Program-made: the position numbers and the translations under genes | In this document: piece after piece, positions 1-5,059 of the stretch | Layout: every line of letters starts with the position of its first letter | Position numbering within the stretch: the stretch's first letter is position 1 | The notes under the pieces: model-generated | Database searches by the model: none | Told to the model about the DNA's origin: nothing | Seen by the model: the letters and a program-made list of their open reading frames with translations, nothing else | Assembly: GCA_958346165.1 (NCBI GenBank) | Contig: CATVQO010000114.1 | Location: 1 to 5,361 of the forward strand | Origin: an uncultured Collinsella sp. | GTDB lineage: Bacteria; Actinomycetota; Coriobacteriia; Coriobacteriales; Coriobacteriaceae | Reading direction: 5' to 3' | Length of the DNA: 5,361 nt

Positions 1-464
1 GTTCGCTCAACATGAGCGGCAAGTACTTTGACGGTTGCGCGCCCGCCAAGCCCGCGTCGTTCGATGCGTTCGACAACCCGCTGGCAAAGATCGCCGATGG
101 CCTGGTCGAGCGCTACATGGCCAAGATGGACGTGCTCGATTACGGCGGAGCCAAGGATGAGGTCATGGAGCTCATCCATGCCGCCAACCACTACATCGAG
201 GACTCCGAGCCCTGGGCGCTTGCCAAGGACGAGGCCAAGGCTGACGAGCTGGCATTTGTGATCTACAACCTGCTCGAGGCCATCCGCATTGCCGCTCACC
301 TGCTGATGCCGCTCATGCCCCAGACTTCTGTCGAGGCCCTGCGCCGCCTGTCCTGTGAGGGCGAGGCCGCGAGCGACGACCTCAAGGGCATTTGTACTTG
401 GGGCCTGCTTGCCGGCGGTCAGCCCGTCGAGAAGGGCGATCCGCTGTTCCCGCGTCTGGCGTAG
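1..464 (+). CDS. metG: Methionyl-tRNA synthetase, C-terminal part (partial at the left edge)
   Basis: MetRS charges initiator and elongator tRNA-Met with methionine in the cytoplasm. Only the last roughly 153 residues are visible; the reading frame is open from base 3, so the catalytic HIGH/KMSKS core lies off the left edge. What remains is the helical anticodon-binding domain. It shows GKYFDG (bases 21-38), a helix ending in ANHYIEDSEPWALAKDEAKA, and the late LLMPLMPQT motif. The Trp coded at 213-215 sits in the E-P-W-A-L-A-K context of the tryptophan that reads the CAU anticodon in E. coli MetRS (Trp461, from memory). The protein ends at LFPRLA, so it lacks the C-terminal Trbp111/EMAP tRNA-binding extension that many MetRS carry. 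The TAG stop at 462-464 is followed 42 nt later by an intrinsic terminator, so metG closes its own transcript. The identification is firm. Confidence 0.95.
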   Translation, partial: SLNMSGKYFDGCAPAKPASFDAFDNPLAKIADGLVERYMAKMDVLDYGGAKDEVMELIHAANHYIEDSEPWALAKDEAKADELAFVIYNLLEAIRIAAHLLMPLMPQTSVEALRRLSCEGEAASDDLKGICTWGLLAGGQPVEKGDPLFPRLA

Positions 465-506
465 AGACCGCGCGAGCGCCATATCGGCAATTTGCTGTTT
501 AGCTGT

Positions 507-540
507 AAGGGCATGGCCGCCACGGTCCATGCCCTTTTGT
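507..540 (+). terminator. Intrinsic terminator after metG
   Basis: A perfect 10-bp stem, AAGGGCATGG (507-516) with CCATGCCCTT (527-536), encloses a 10-nt loop. The loop can add a CCG/CGG mini-stem. CCCTTTTGTTT follows. It lies between the metG stop and the rsmA ribosome binding site and probably separates the two transcripts. Only about 22 nt remain between it and the rsmA Shine-Dalgarno, so an rsmA promoter would have to overlap the hairpin, or rsmA relies on read-through. I see no convincing promoter there. Confidence 0.85.
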
Positions 541-574
541 TTCAAGACGCCGCCATCATGCTAAGGAGGCAACC

Positions 575-1435
575 ATGACAACTTCGCCTTTGGCAAACCC
601 CACGGCCACCAGGGAGCTGCTGGAGGAGTTTGGCCTTGCGACCAAGCATCGCCTGGGCCAGAACTTTCTAATCGACAATCATGTGATCGAGCGTATCTGC
701 GAGCTTTCCGAGCTCACGGGCGATGAGCGCGTGCTCGAGGTTGGCCCGGGCGTTGGTACGCTCACGCTTGCGCTGCTGCAGGAGGCGGCGTGTGTCACGT
801 CGATCGAGGCCGACCCCGAGCTCGAGCCGGTGCTCGATGCCCACGCCGCCGACTACGCCAACTTCCGCTTTATCATGGGCGACGCGCTCAAGGTGGGTCC
901 GGAGCAGATTGAGCAGGCTGCGGGCGGTGAGCCGACGGTGTTTGTCGCGAACCTGCCCTATAACGTGGCGGCGACGATCATCCTGCAGTTCTTCCAGACG
1001 ATGCCTGCACTCAAGCGCGCCGTCGTCATGGTTCAAAAGGAGGTTGCCGATCGTATTGCCGCAGTGCCGGGTAACAAGACCTATGGTGGCTACACGGCAA
1101 AGCTGGGCCTGTATGCGCAGGTTACGGGTCGCTTTGAGGTTCCGCCGCGTTGCTTTATGCCGGCGCCGCACGTTGACTCGGCTGTCGTGCGTATCGACCG
1201 TGTTGACGGCGTGGTGCCCGAAGGACTCGATCGCGAATTTGTGGCCCGCGTGATTGATGCTGCATTTGCCCAGCGTCGCAAGACCATCCGCAATTCCATG
1301 AGCGCCAACGGCTTTGCCAAGGACGTGCTCGATGCCGCCTTTGAGGCTTGCGGTATCGCACCCACCACGCGCGCCGAGACGCTTGATGTTGCCGACTTTG
1401 TCCGTCTGGCCCGGGAGCTAATCCATGATGCCTAA
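575..1435 (+). CDS. rsmA: 16S rRNA (adenine1518/1519-N6)-dimethyltransferase RsmA/KsgA
   Basis: RsmA transfers four methyl groups from S-adenosylmethionine to the two adjacent adenines in helix 45 of 16S rRNA late in 30S assembly. The 286-residue length suits the family. Visible motifs are KHRLGQNFL (24-32), the SAM-binding EVGPGVGTLT (55-64), the acidic strand end IEAD (77-80), GDAL (102-105) and the catalytic motif IV NLPYN (126-130). FMPAPHVDSAV (194-204) and AFAQRRKTIRN (230-240) follow, with RAETL (266-270) in the small C-terminal domain. The ATG start is fixed by a strong AAGGAGG (563-569) five nt upstream, and the N-terminal reach before KHRLGQNFL is normal. The 3' end overlaps the TatD start by 11 nt, which implies translational coupling. 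No rnmV (RNase M5) gene lies between the two, unlike the Firmicutes tatD-rnmV-rsmA order. Loss of this enzyme gives kasugamycin resistance in other bacteria. The call is secure. Confidence 0.97.
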   Translation: MTTSPLANPTATRELLEEFGLATKHRLGQNFLIDNHVIERICELSELTGDERVLEVGPGVGTLTLALLQEAACVTSIEADPELEPVLDAHAADYANFRFIMGDALKVGPEQIEQAAGGEPTVFVANLPYNVAATIILQFFQTMPALKRAVVMVQKEVADRIAAVPGNKTYGGYTAKLGLYAQVTGRFEVPPRCFMPAPHVDSAVVRIDRVDGVVPEGLDREFVARVIDAAFAQRRKTIRNSMSANGFAKDVLDAAFEACGIAPTTRAETLDVADFVRLARELIHDA

Positions 1436-2342
1436 TGCCGCACGCGTGACGTTTACCAAGAAAAAGAAGACGGTCGCCTGCCCCGTGCCCTTGGCACCGC
1501 TTGCCGACACGCATGCGCATCTGCTTTCGTTTTGGGGCAAAGAAGTGCCCGAGACGCTCGTGCGCGCCAAAGCCGCGGGCGTCGACCTGTTGGTGACGAT
1601 GTTCGACCCCATCGCTGACAAACGCAGCGTGACGGACTATAGCGACTGGCTCGTGCGCGAAATTCTGCCGATGCAGGATATCCCGCAGATCAAGTATCTT
1701 GCCGGCGTGCATCCGTATGGCGCGCCGGACTATACCGACGACGTTCACGCACAGGTCGTTGCCGCACTCGATGACCCTTTGTGCGCCGGTATCGGCGAGA
1801 TCGGTCTGGACTACCACATGGATTACGACGACGATATCGCGCCGGCGCCCCACGACGTGCAGATCGACTGTATGGCGCGCCAACTCGAGGTCGCCGTACG
1901 CCGCAATGTGCCGGTAGAGCTGCATCTGCGTCATGAGGATACGGACGAGGAGCGCACCTCGCATGTGGACGCCTACAACGTGTTGCGCGAGGTCGACGTG
2001 CCCCAGGCCGGTTGCGTACTGCACTGCTTTGGCGAGGACCGCGCCACGATGGAGCGCTTTGTGGAGCTGGGCTGCTATATCGCCTATGGTGGCGCGGCCA
2101 CCTTTAAGCGCAACGACGACGTGCGCGAGGCATTTGCGGCAACCCCACTCGATCGAATTTTGTTCGAGACGGATTGCCCGTATATGGCTCCGGAGCCCAT
2201 CCGCGGTCTTGAATGCGAGCCCGCAATGATCTCCATTACGGCAAACGCGCTGGTTAACGACCGTGTCGATCGCACAGGTGAGGACGCCGAAACAATCGCG
2301 CAAGCCGCTTGGGAAAATGCCTGCAAACTTTTTCAAAAATAG
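1425..2342 (+). CDS. tatD: TatD-family metal-dependent hydrolase (putative 3'-5' DNase)
   Basis: TatD proteins are TIM-barrel amidohydrolase-fold enzymes. Characterised members are divalent-metal exonucleases acting on DNA or RNA 3' ends; the substrate here is inferred from the family. In the 305 residues the metal ligands appear in order: DTHAH (28-32), GEIGLDY with Glu125, ELHLRH with His167, VLHCFGED with His200, and the late ETDCPY with Asp250. The usual C-terminal EPA... and ENACKLF segments follow. About 25 residues precede the first barrel strand, including a KKKK run (12-15), which is longer than the typical TatD N terminus. ATG at 1425 is directly followed by a second ATG at 1428, either of which could start the protein. 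A GGGAG sequence lies upstream inside rsmA. The start overlaps the rsmA end by 11 nt, so the two genes are probably co-transcribed and coupled. I see no hairpin terminator before the tRNA promoter. Confidence 0.93.
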   Translation: MMPNAARVTFTKKKKTVACPVPLAPLADTHAHLLSFWGKEVPETLVRAKAAGVDLLVTMFDPIADKRSVTDYSDWLVREILPMQDIPQIKYLAGVHPYGAPDYTDDVHAQVVAALDDPLCAGIGEIGLDYHMDYDDDIAPAPHDVQIDCMARQLEVAVRRNVPVELHLRHEDTDEERTSHVDAYNVLREVDVPQAGCVLHCFGEDRATMERFVELGCYIAYGGAATFKRNDDVREAFAATPLDRILFETDCPYMAPEPIRGLECEPAMISITANALVNDRVDRTGEDAETIAQAAWENACKLFQK

Positions 2343-2345
2343 TTC

Positions 2346-2374
2346 TTGCGTTCGCGGTGGCGCTCCGTTATTCT
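2346..2374 (+). promoter_or_regulatory. Probable sigma-70-type promoter of tRNA-Leu
   Basis: TTGCGT (2346-2351) and TATTCT (2369-2374) are separated by exactly 17 nt. The -10 box matches the consensus at four of six positions and the -35 at its first three. The predicted start, about 7 nt after the -10, falls at 2381-2382, a few bases before the mature tRNA 5' end at 2386. The -35 begins 4 nt after the end of the TatD gene. The reading rests on sequence match and position only. Confidence 0.5.
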
Positions 2375-2385
2375 AATTCCTGCAC

Positions 2386-2472
2386 GCGGGCGTGGCGGAA
2401 TTGGCAGACGCGTACGGTTCAGGTCCGTATGGGGGCAACCCCATGAAGGTTCAAGTCCTTTCGCCCGCACCA
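2386..2472 (+). tRNA. tRNA-Leu (anticodon CAG)
   Basis: This is a complete class II (long variable arm) tRNA that decodes CUG. The acceptor stem is GCGGGCG (2386-2392) with CGCCCGC (2462-2468), followed by discriminator A and an encoded CCA (2470-2472). The D arm has stem GCG/CGC around the loop GAATTGGCAGA. The anticodon stem TACGG (2413-2417) with CCGTA (2425-2429) holds the loop TTCAGGT, placing anticodon CAG at 2420-2422 with G37 after it. The variable arm is TGGGG-GCAA-CCCCA-like. The T arm is GAAGG-TTCAAGT-CCTTT with one G-T pair. Discriminator A and the long variable arm are the leucine hallmarks. The 3' part of this gene is duplicated 188 bp downstream. Confidence 0.97.
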
Positions 2473-2514
2473 TTAAATGAAAGAGCTCCCAGCAATGGGA
2501 GCTTTTTTGTTATG
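2455..2514 (+). repeat. Direct repeat, copy 1: tRNA-Leu 3' end plus terminator
   Basis: This 60-bp block starts in the T loop of tRNA-Leu at GTCCTTT. It runs through the acceptor strand, the CCA and the terminator, and ends at TTATG. It recurs at 2643-2702, offset by exactly 188 bp. The two copies differ at one base (A2500 here, G2688 in copy 2). Sequence on both sides diverges immediately. Confidence 0.95.
2484..2508 (+). terminator. Intrinsic terminator of tRNA-Leu
   Basis: AGCTCCCA (2484-2491) pairs with TGGGAGCT (2496-2503) around a GCAA tetraloop of the GNRA type, followed by six T residues (2503-2508). It begins 12 nt after the tRNA CCA. It is a strong, textbook intrinsic terminator and lies wholly inside the duplicated 60-bp block. 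Confidence 0.93.
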
Positions 2515-2642
2515 AGCCCATCGCAGGGACTTGAACCTGCGAAGGAGCGAGCGTAAAGAAAACGCGGAGCGTTTTAGCGAGCTGGCGAGTCCGCCGGCAG
2601 GCGGGCGAAGCCGGTGCGGATCCGCGCAGCGGATACGCGGAC
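2515..2642. other. 128-bp palindrome-rich insert between the two tRNA 3'-end copies
   Basis: This GC-rich, non-coding segment is bounded exactly by the two 60-bp repeats. From left to right it contains several stems. CGCAGG/CCTGCG (2522-2527, 2536-2541) has a T-loop-like GACTTGAA loop. AAAACGC/GCGTTTT (2559-2565, 2569-2575) has a GGA loop. CCGCC/GGCGG (2591-2595, 2600-2604) and ATCCGC/GCGGAT (2620-2625, 2629-2634, loop GCA) follow. A stem GTCCGC/GCGGAC (2589-2594, 2637-2642) encloses the right half. GGACTTGAACCT (2527-2538) is the exact reverse complement of the tRNA T arm at 2447-2458. No reading frame here has a ribosome site or recognisable protein. It may be a deleted integrative element, a REP/MITE-like element or a tRNA-derived remnant. 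These cannot be separated from one sequence. Confidence 0.7.
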
Positions 2643-2660
2643 GTCCTTTCGCCCGCACCA
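2601..2660 (+). other. Possible tRNA-like structure re-forming the Leu acceptor stem
   Basis: GCGGGCGAA (2601-2609) inside the insert is the exact complement of TTCGCCCGC (2648-2656) in repeat copy 2. The 60-nt segment can therefore close a GCGGGCG/CGCCCGC acceptor stem identical to that of the real tRNA-Leu and end in A-CCA. The interior holds the ATCCGC-GCA-GCGGAT hairpin but no D arm, no anticodon arm and no T loop. It is not a functional tRNA by any normal criterion. It could be a tRNA mimic, a processing substrate for RNase P/Z, or chance in GC-rich DNA. Confidence 0.3.
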
Positions 2661-2702
2661 TTAAATGAAAGAGCTCCCAGCAATGGGGGCTTTTTTGTTA
2701 TG
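2643..2702 (+). repeat. Direct repeat, copy 2: tRNA-Leu 3' end plus terminator
   Basis: This block is 59/60 identical to 2455-2514. It contains only the last bases of the tRNA (from the T loop onward), the CCA and the terminator, with no tRNA 5' part before it. The sole change, A to G at 2688, lies in the terminator stem. The block ends 57 nt before the SPFH start codon. Confidence 0.95.
2672..2696 (+). terminator. Second copy of the tRNA-Leu terminator
   Basis: AGCTCCCA (2672-2679) pairs with TGGGGGCT (2684-2691) around GCAA, followed by six T residues (2691-2696). The A-to-G change relative to copy 1 turns a T-A pair into a T-G wobble, so the hairpin still forms. It would stop any transcript reading through the insert before the SPFH gene. 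Confidence 0.85.
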
Positions 2703-2721
2703 CACAATCTCCTTGGACGGG

Positions 2722-2730
2722 TATCCTAAT
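2722..2730 (+). promoter_or_regulatory. Possible -10 region for the SPFH gene
   Basis: TATCCTAAT lies 30 nt upstream of the SPFH ATG and just after the second terminator, where a promoter for the SPFH-rlmH pair would be expected. It resembles the TATTCTAAT in the tRNA-Leu promoter (2369-2377), differing at one base. No good -35 box lies 16-18 nt upstream, so this is tentative. Confidence 0.3.
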
Positions 2731-2747
2731 GCCAACGTGTGCCTATC

Positions 2748-2754
2748 AGAGGAG
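2748..2754 (+). promoter_or_regulatory. Ribosome binding site that sets the SPFH start
   Basis: AGAGGAG ends 5 nt before ATG 2760-2762. The frame is also open from a GTG at 2739, but that codon lies upstream of this site and has none of its own. The ATG is the better start. Confidence 0.8.
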
Positions 2755-2759
2755 AGACC

Positions 2760-3698
2760 ATGCTGTTGTCCGGTATCATTGCCGCCCTTACGAGCCTTTT
2801 GATTCCCATCATCATTTTGTTGCTGCTGCTTCCCAACGCCTGCTATGTCGTTGAACAACAGCATGCCGTGATCATCGAGCGTCTGGGCAAGTTTAACCGC
2901 ATCGTCAACGCGGGCTTCCACATGAAGGTGCCCGTGATCGACCGCAAAGCCGCCACGGTGAGTCTGCGCACCATGAAAAACGGTTTTGGTATCGACGTTA
3001 AGACCCAGGATAATGTGACCATCGGCCTCGAGGTCTCTGCTCAGTACCACGTGAGCTATGACATGGGTGCTGGCCCGGCAGATTCGGGTATCTACAAGAG
3101 CTACTACATGCTGCAGGAGCCCGTCGACCAGATGCGTGACTTCATCACCGACGCCCTGCGCTCTTCGATTCCCGTCTACACACTCGATGAGGTCTTTGCC
3201 AAGAAGGATGACATCGCCAAGGACGTCAACGCTACCGTTTCCGAGCAGATGGCCGCCTACGGCTTCACCCTCGTGTCGACGCTCATCACCAAAATCGCAC
3301 TGCCGACCGAGGTCGAGAACTCCATGAACGACATCAACGCCGCCCAGCGCAAGCGCGCTGCGGCACAGGAGCTCGCCGAGGCCGACCGCATCAAGCGCGT
3401 CACCGAGGCGACCGCCGAGGCCGAGGCTATGGAAAAGGCGGGCGAGGGCATCGCCAACCAGCGCAAGGCCATTGCACTGGGTATCAAAGATTCGCTCGAG
3501 ATCATCCAGGAGACGGGTGTCGGCAATGACGAGGCCAACCAACTGTTCATGTTTACGCAGTGGTCCGAGATGATGACGGAGTTCGCTCGCACGGGTAAAA
3601 CCTCGACGGTCGTGCTGCCGAGCGACTTTTCGCAGTCGGCCTCTATGTTCGAGCAGATGCTGGCTGCCGGTAAGGTTCAGAACGAGTCAAAGGAGTAG
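2760..3698 (+). CDS. SPFH/band-7 domain membrane protein, HIR (hypersensitive-induced-reaction) type
   Basis: SPFH proteins (stomatin, prohibitin, flotillin, HflK/C) form large membrane-bound rings or cages that organise membrane patches and often control proteases. This 312-residue protein opens with one strong hydrophobic helix (about 8-25), then the SPFH domain from VVEQQHAVIIERLGKF (30-45) to about 185. Notable features are GFHMKVPVIDR (52-62), QDNVTIGLEVSAQYHV (83-98) and FAKKDDIAKDV (146-156). The stretch NDINAAQRKRAAAQELAEAD (190-209) starts an Ala/Glu-rich coiled coil to about 235. Residues 260-300 (QLFMFTQW, then TVVLPSDF) match the tail of plant HIR proteins and their bacterial relatives better than HflC or flotillin, judged from memory. 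No NfeD-like protein or protease gene is beside it. It lies 6 nt before rlmH and probably shares its transcript. The biological role in this organism is unknown. Confidence 0.88.
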   Translation: MLLSGIIAALTSLLIPIIILLLLLPNACYVVEQQHAVIIERLGKFNRIVNAGFHMKVPVIDRKAATVSLRTMKNGFGIDVKTQDNVTIGLEVSAQYHVSYDMGAGPADSGIYKSYYMLQEPVDQMRDFITDALRSSIPVYTLDEVFAKKDDIAKDVNATVSEQMAAYGFTLVSTLITKIALPTEVENSMNDINAAQRKRAAAQELAEADRIKRVTEATAEAEAMEKAGEGIANQRKAIALGIKDSLEIIQETGVGNDEANQLFMFTQWSEMMTEFARTGKTSTVVLPSDFSQSASMFEQMLAAGKVQNESKE

Positions 3699-3704
3699 GC
3701 ACGC

Positions 3705-4175
3705 GTGAAATACACCGTCGTTTGTGTTGGCAAGCTCAAAGAGCGCTTTTGGAAGGACGCGTGCGCTGAGTACACCAAGCGCCTAGGCGCCTATGCCAAG
3801 GTGGATATCCGCGAGGTGGCCGATATCGACCCGGCTAAGGCGGGCGGCGTGGATGCCGCGCGCGACAAGGAGGGGGCGGCAATTCTTGCTGCATTGCCGT
3901 CTCGAGCGCATGTGATCCTGCTGGCTATCGAGGGCAAGGAGCGTTCGAGTGAGGAGCTCTCGGCGAGGCTCGACGATCTTATGCTGCGAGGCAGCAGCGA
4001 CATCGCCTTTGTGATTGGCGGTTCGGACGGCGTGAGCGATGAGGTGCGCGCCCGCGCCGACGAGATGCTCAGCTTTGGACGCATTACCTTGCCGCATAAC
4101 TTGGCGCGCGTGGTGCTGCTGGAGCAAATCTACCGCGCCTGCAAGATCAGCCGTGGCGAGCCGTATCACAAATAG
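3705..4175 (+). CDS. rlmH: 23S rRNA (pseudouridine1915-N3)-methyltransferase RlmH
   Basis: RlmH is a small SPOUT-class enzyme. It methylates pseudouridine 1915 in helix 69 of 23S rRNA on the assembled 70S ribosome, using S-adenosylmethionine as a homodimer. The 156 residues match the usual length. The family signature is complete: LLAIEGKERSSEE (72-84), FVIGGSDG (102-109), HNLARVVLLEQIYRA (131-145) and the terminal PYHK (153-156). The start is GTG, set by AAAGGAG (3689-3695) nine nt upstream, which lies in the last codons of the SPFH gene. The 6-nt gap to that gene implies co-transcription. Together with rsmA this window encodes two ribosome-modifying enzymes, one for each subunit. Confidence 0.97.
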   Translation: MKYTVVCVGKLKERFWKDACAEYTKRLGAYAKVDIREVADIDPAKAGGVDAARDKEGAAILAALPSRAHVILLAIEGKERSSEELSARLDDLMLRGSSDIAFVIGGSDGVSDEVRARADEMLSFGRITLPHNLARVVLLEQIYRACKISRGEPYHK

Positions 4176-4248
4176 GTCGGCAATACGAAACAATGGCGTG
4201 GGACAATAGCTTTCGTTTTGAAGAGCGTGTCTGAGAGGACTATGAGAT

Positions 4249-5019
4249 ATGAAGATTGGATTTGTCGGTTTTGGCAATATGGCGAGCGCTATGGCCGATG
4301 GCTGGATCGCTGCCGGTGTAGCTGCGAGCGACATGTGCGCCTGCGCGGGTCGCTACGACGCACTGGTTGAGCGCTGCGAGGCGCGCGGCATGGTCGCCTG
4401 CCACGATGCCGCCGAGGTTGTCGCCGCATCCGATATCGTGGTCGCTGCGGTCAAACCGTACATGATCGAGAAGGTATTCGCCCCGCTCAAGGATGCTCTT
4501 GCCAAAAAGGTCGTTCTGTCGGTTGCCTGGACCTGGGACAGTGCCAAGTGGGAGCAGGTCCTGCCGGGCGTCGCGCATATCTCGACGGTGCCCAACACAC
4601 CGGTTTCGGTGGGCGAGGGCGTCATCGCTTGCGAGAAGGCTTCCACGCTTAGTGATGAGCAGAGCGCCGTGGTGCTTGATCTGCTTGGCAAGCTCGGTGC
4701 GGTGGTCGAGCTTGATACGAGCCTGCTGTTCGTGGGCGGCACGGTGGGTGGTTGCGCTCCGGCATTTGTCGCTATGGCAATCGAGGCCCTGGGCGATGCG
4801 GCGGTCAAGCACGGTATCCCGCGTGCCGATGCCTATCGCATTGTGAGCCAGATGGTGCTAGGTACGGCAAAGTTGCAGCTTTCAACTGGTCAGCATCCTG
4901 CGGCGATGAAGGATGCCGTATGCTCGCCCGGTGGCGCCACCATCAAGGGCGTCGTTGCGCTCGAGGATGCCGGCATGCGCAGTGCCCTGGTCAAGGCAAT
5001 CGACGCAACTCTCCAGTAA
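4249..5019 (+). CDS. proC: Pyrroline-5-carboxylate reductase family protein (divergent ProC)
   Basis: ProC reduces 1-pyrroline-5-carboxylate to proline with NAD(P)H, the last step of proline synthesis. The 256 residues begin with a Rossmann motif, IGFVGFGNMASAM (3-15). They continue with AAVKPY (66-71), VPNTPVSVGEG (114-124), an EALGDAAVKHGIPRADA helix pair (179-195) and HPAAMKDAVCSPGGATIKG (216-234). Ser226 and Thr231 align with the substrate-contacting Ser233 and Thr238 of human PYCR1 (from memory). Two usually conserved loops are altered. The common SxAAG(V/I) strand reads SVAWTWDSAKW (91-101), and the SGSGPAY loop reads VGGCAPAF (166-173). It may be the true ProC, slightly short and diverged, or a paralogue. 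ATG 4249 follows GAGAGGA (4233-4239) by nine nt. A 73-nt gap from rlmH leaves room for its own promoter, but none is convincing. A terminator follows directly. Confidence 0.85.
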   Translation: MKIGFVGFGNMASAMADGWIAAGVAASDMCACAGRYDALVERCEARGMVACHDAAEVVAASDIVVAAVKPYMIEKVFAPLKDALAKKVVLSVAWTWDSAKWEQVLPGVAHISTVPNTPVSVGEGVIACEKASTLSDEQSAVVLDLLGKLGAVVELDTSLLFVGGTVGGCAPAFVAMAIEALGDAAVKHGIPRADAYRIVSQMVLGTAKLQLSTGQHPAAMKDAVCSPGGATIKGVVALEDAGMRSALVKAIDATLQ

Positions 5020-5059
5020 AACCTGCCATTTAGGGACAGGTTTATTTTGGCAGGTTTTT
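5018..5059 (+). terminator. Intrinsic terminator of proC, formed by the left arm of the palindromic element
   Basis: AAAACCTGCCA (5018-5028) pairs perfectly with TGGCAGGTTTT (5048-5058) over a 19-nt loop, ending in a five-T run. The stem begins inside the TAA stop codon (5017-5019). A second, mutually exclusive pairing exists: AAACCTG (5019-5025) with CAGGTTT (5037-5043), followed by ATTTT. Either fold could stop transcription. Confidence 0.75.

Noticed and set aside
668..1171. Open frame on the - strand opposite rsmA
   Set aside because: It is antisense to the SAM-binding and catalytic motifs of RsmA. It is Arg/His/Leu-rich and has no independent support.
1155..2336. Long open frame (393 codons) on the - strand opposite tatD
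   Set aside because: It lies antisense to a gene with a complete set of TatD metal ligands. Its translation is His/Arg/Val-rich with no recognisable domain, and there is no ribosome site. It is a GC-skew shadow frame.
2515..2545. A convergent tRNA gene on the - strand with T arm at 2522-2541
   Set aside because: The loop would be 8 nt. No acceptor partner, anticodon arm or D arm can be found upstream on that strand, and no CCA follows. It is at most a remnant.
2473..2707. Two short - strand frames through the tRNA-Leu repeat region
   Set aside because: Both are translations of the terminator, the inverted T-arm and palindromes. They lack ribosome sites and are typical spurious proteins of tRNA-adjacent repeats.
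2739..2759. Upstream GTG start for the SPFH protein, adding seven residues
   Set aside because: The AGAGGAG ribosome site lies downstream of this GTG and is correctly spaced for ATG 2760. The added residues precede the membrane helix without family support.
2661..3542. Open frame (293 codons) on the - strand opposite the SPFH gene
   Set aside because: It is antisense to a well-supported gene and ends inside the tRNA-derived repeat. The translation is low-complexity and Asp/His/Gly-rich, without domain features.
4242..4244. ATG seven nt before the proC start
   Set aside because: It is in a different frame that stops without matching ProC. The Rossmann motif begins only in the frame of ATG 4249.
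4176..4248. Promoter or riboswitch between rlmH and proC
   Set aside because: The 73-nt gap has only a weak GACAAT-like box with no matching -35, and no stable hairpin or leader structure is visible.
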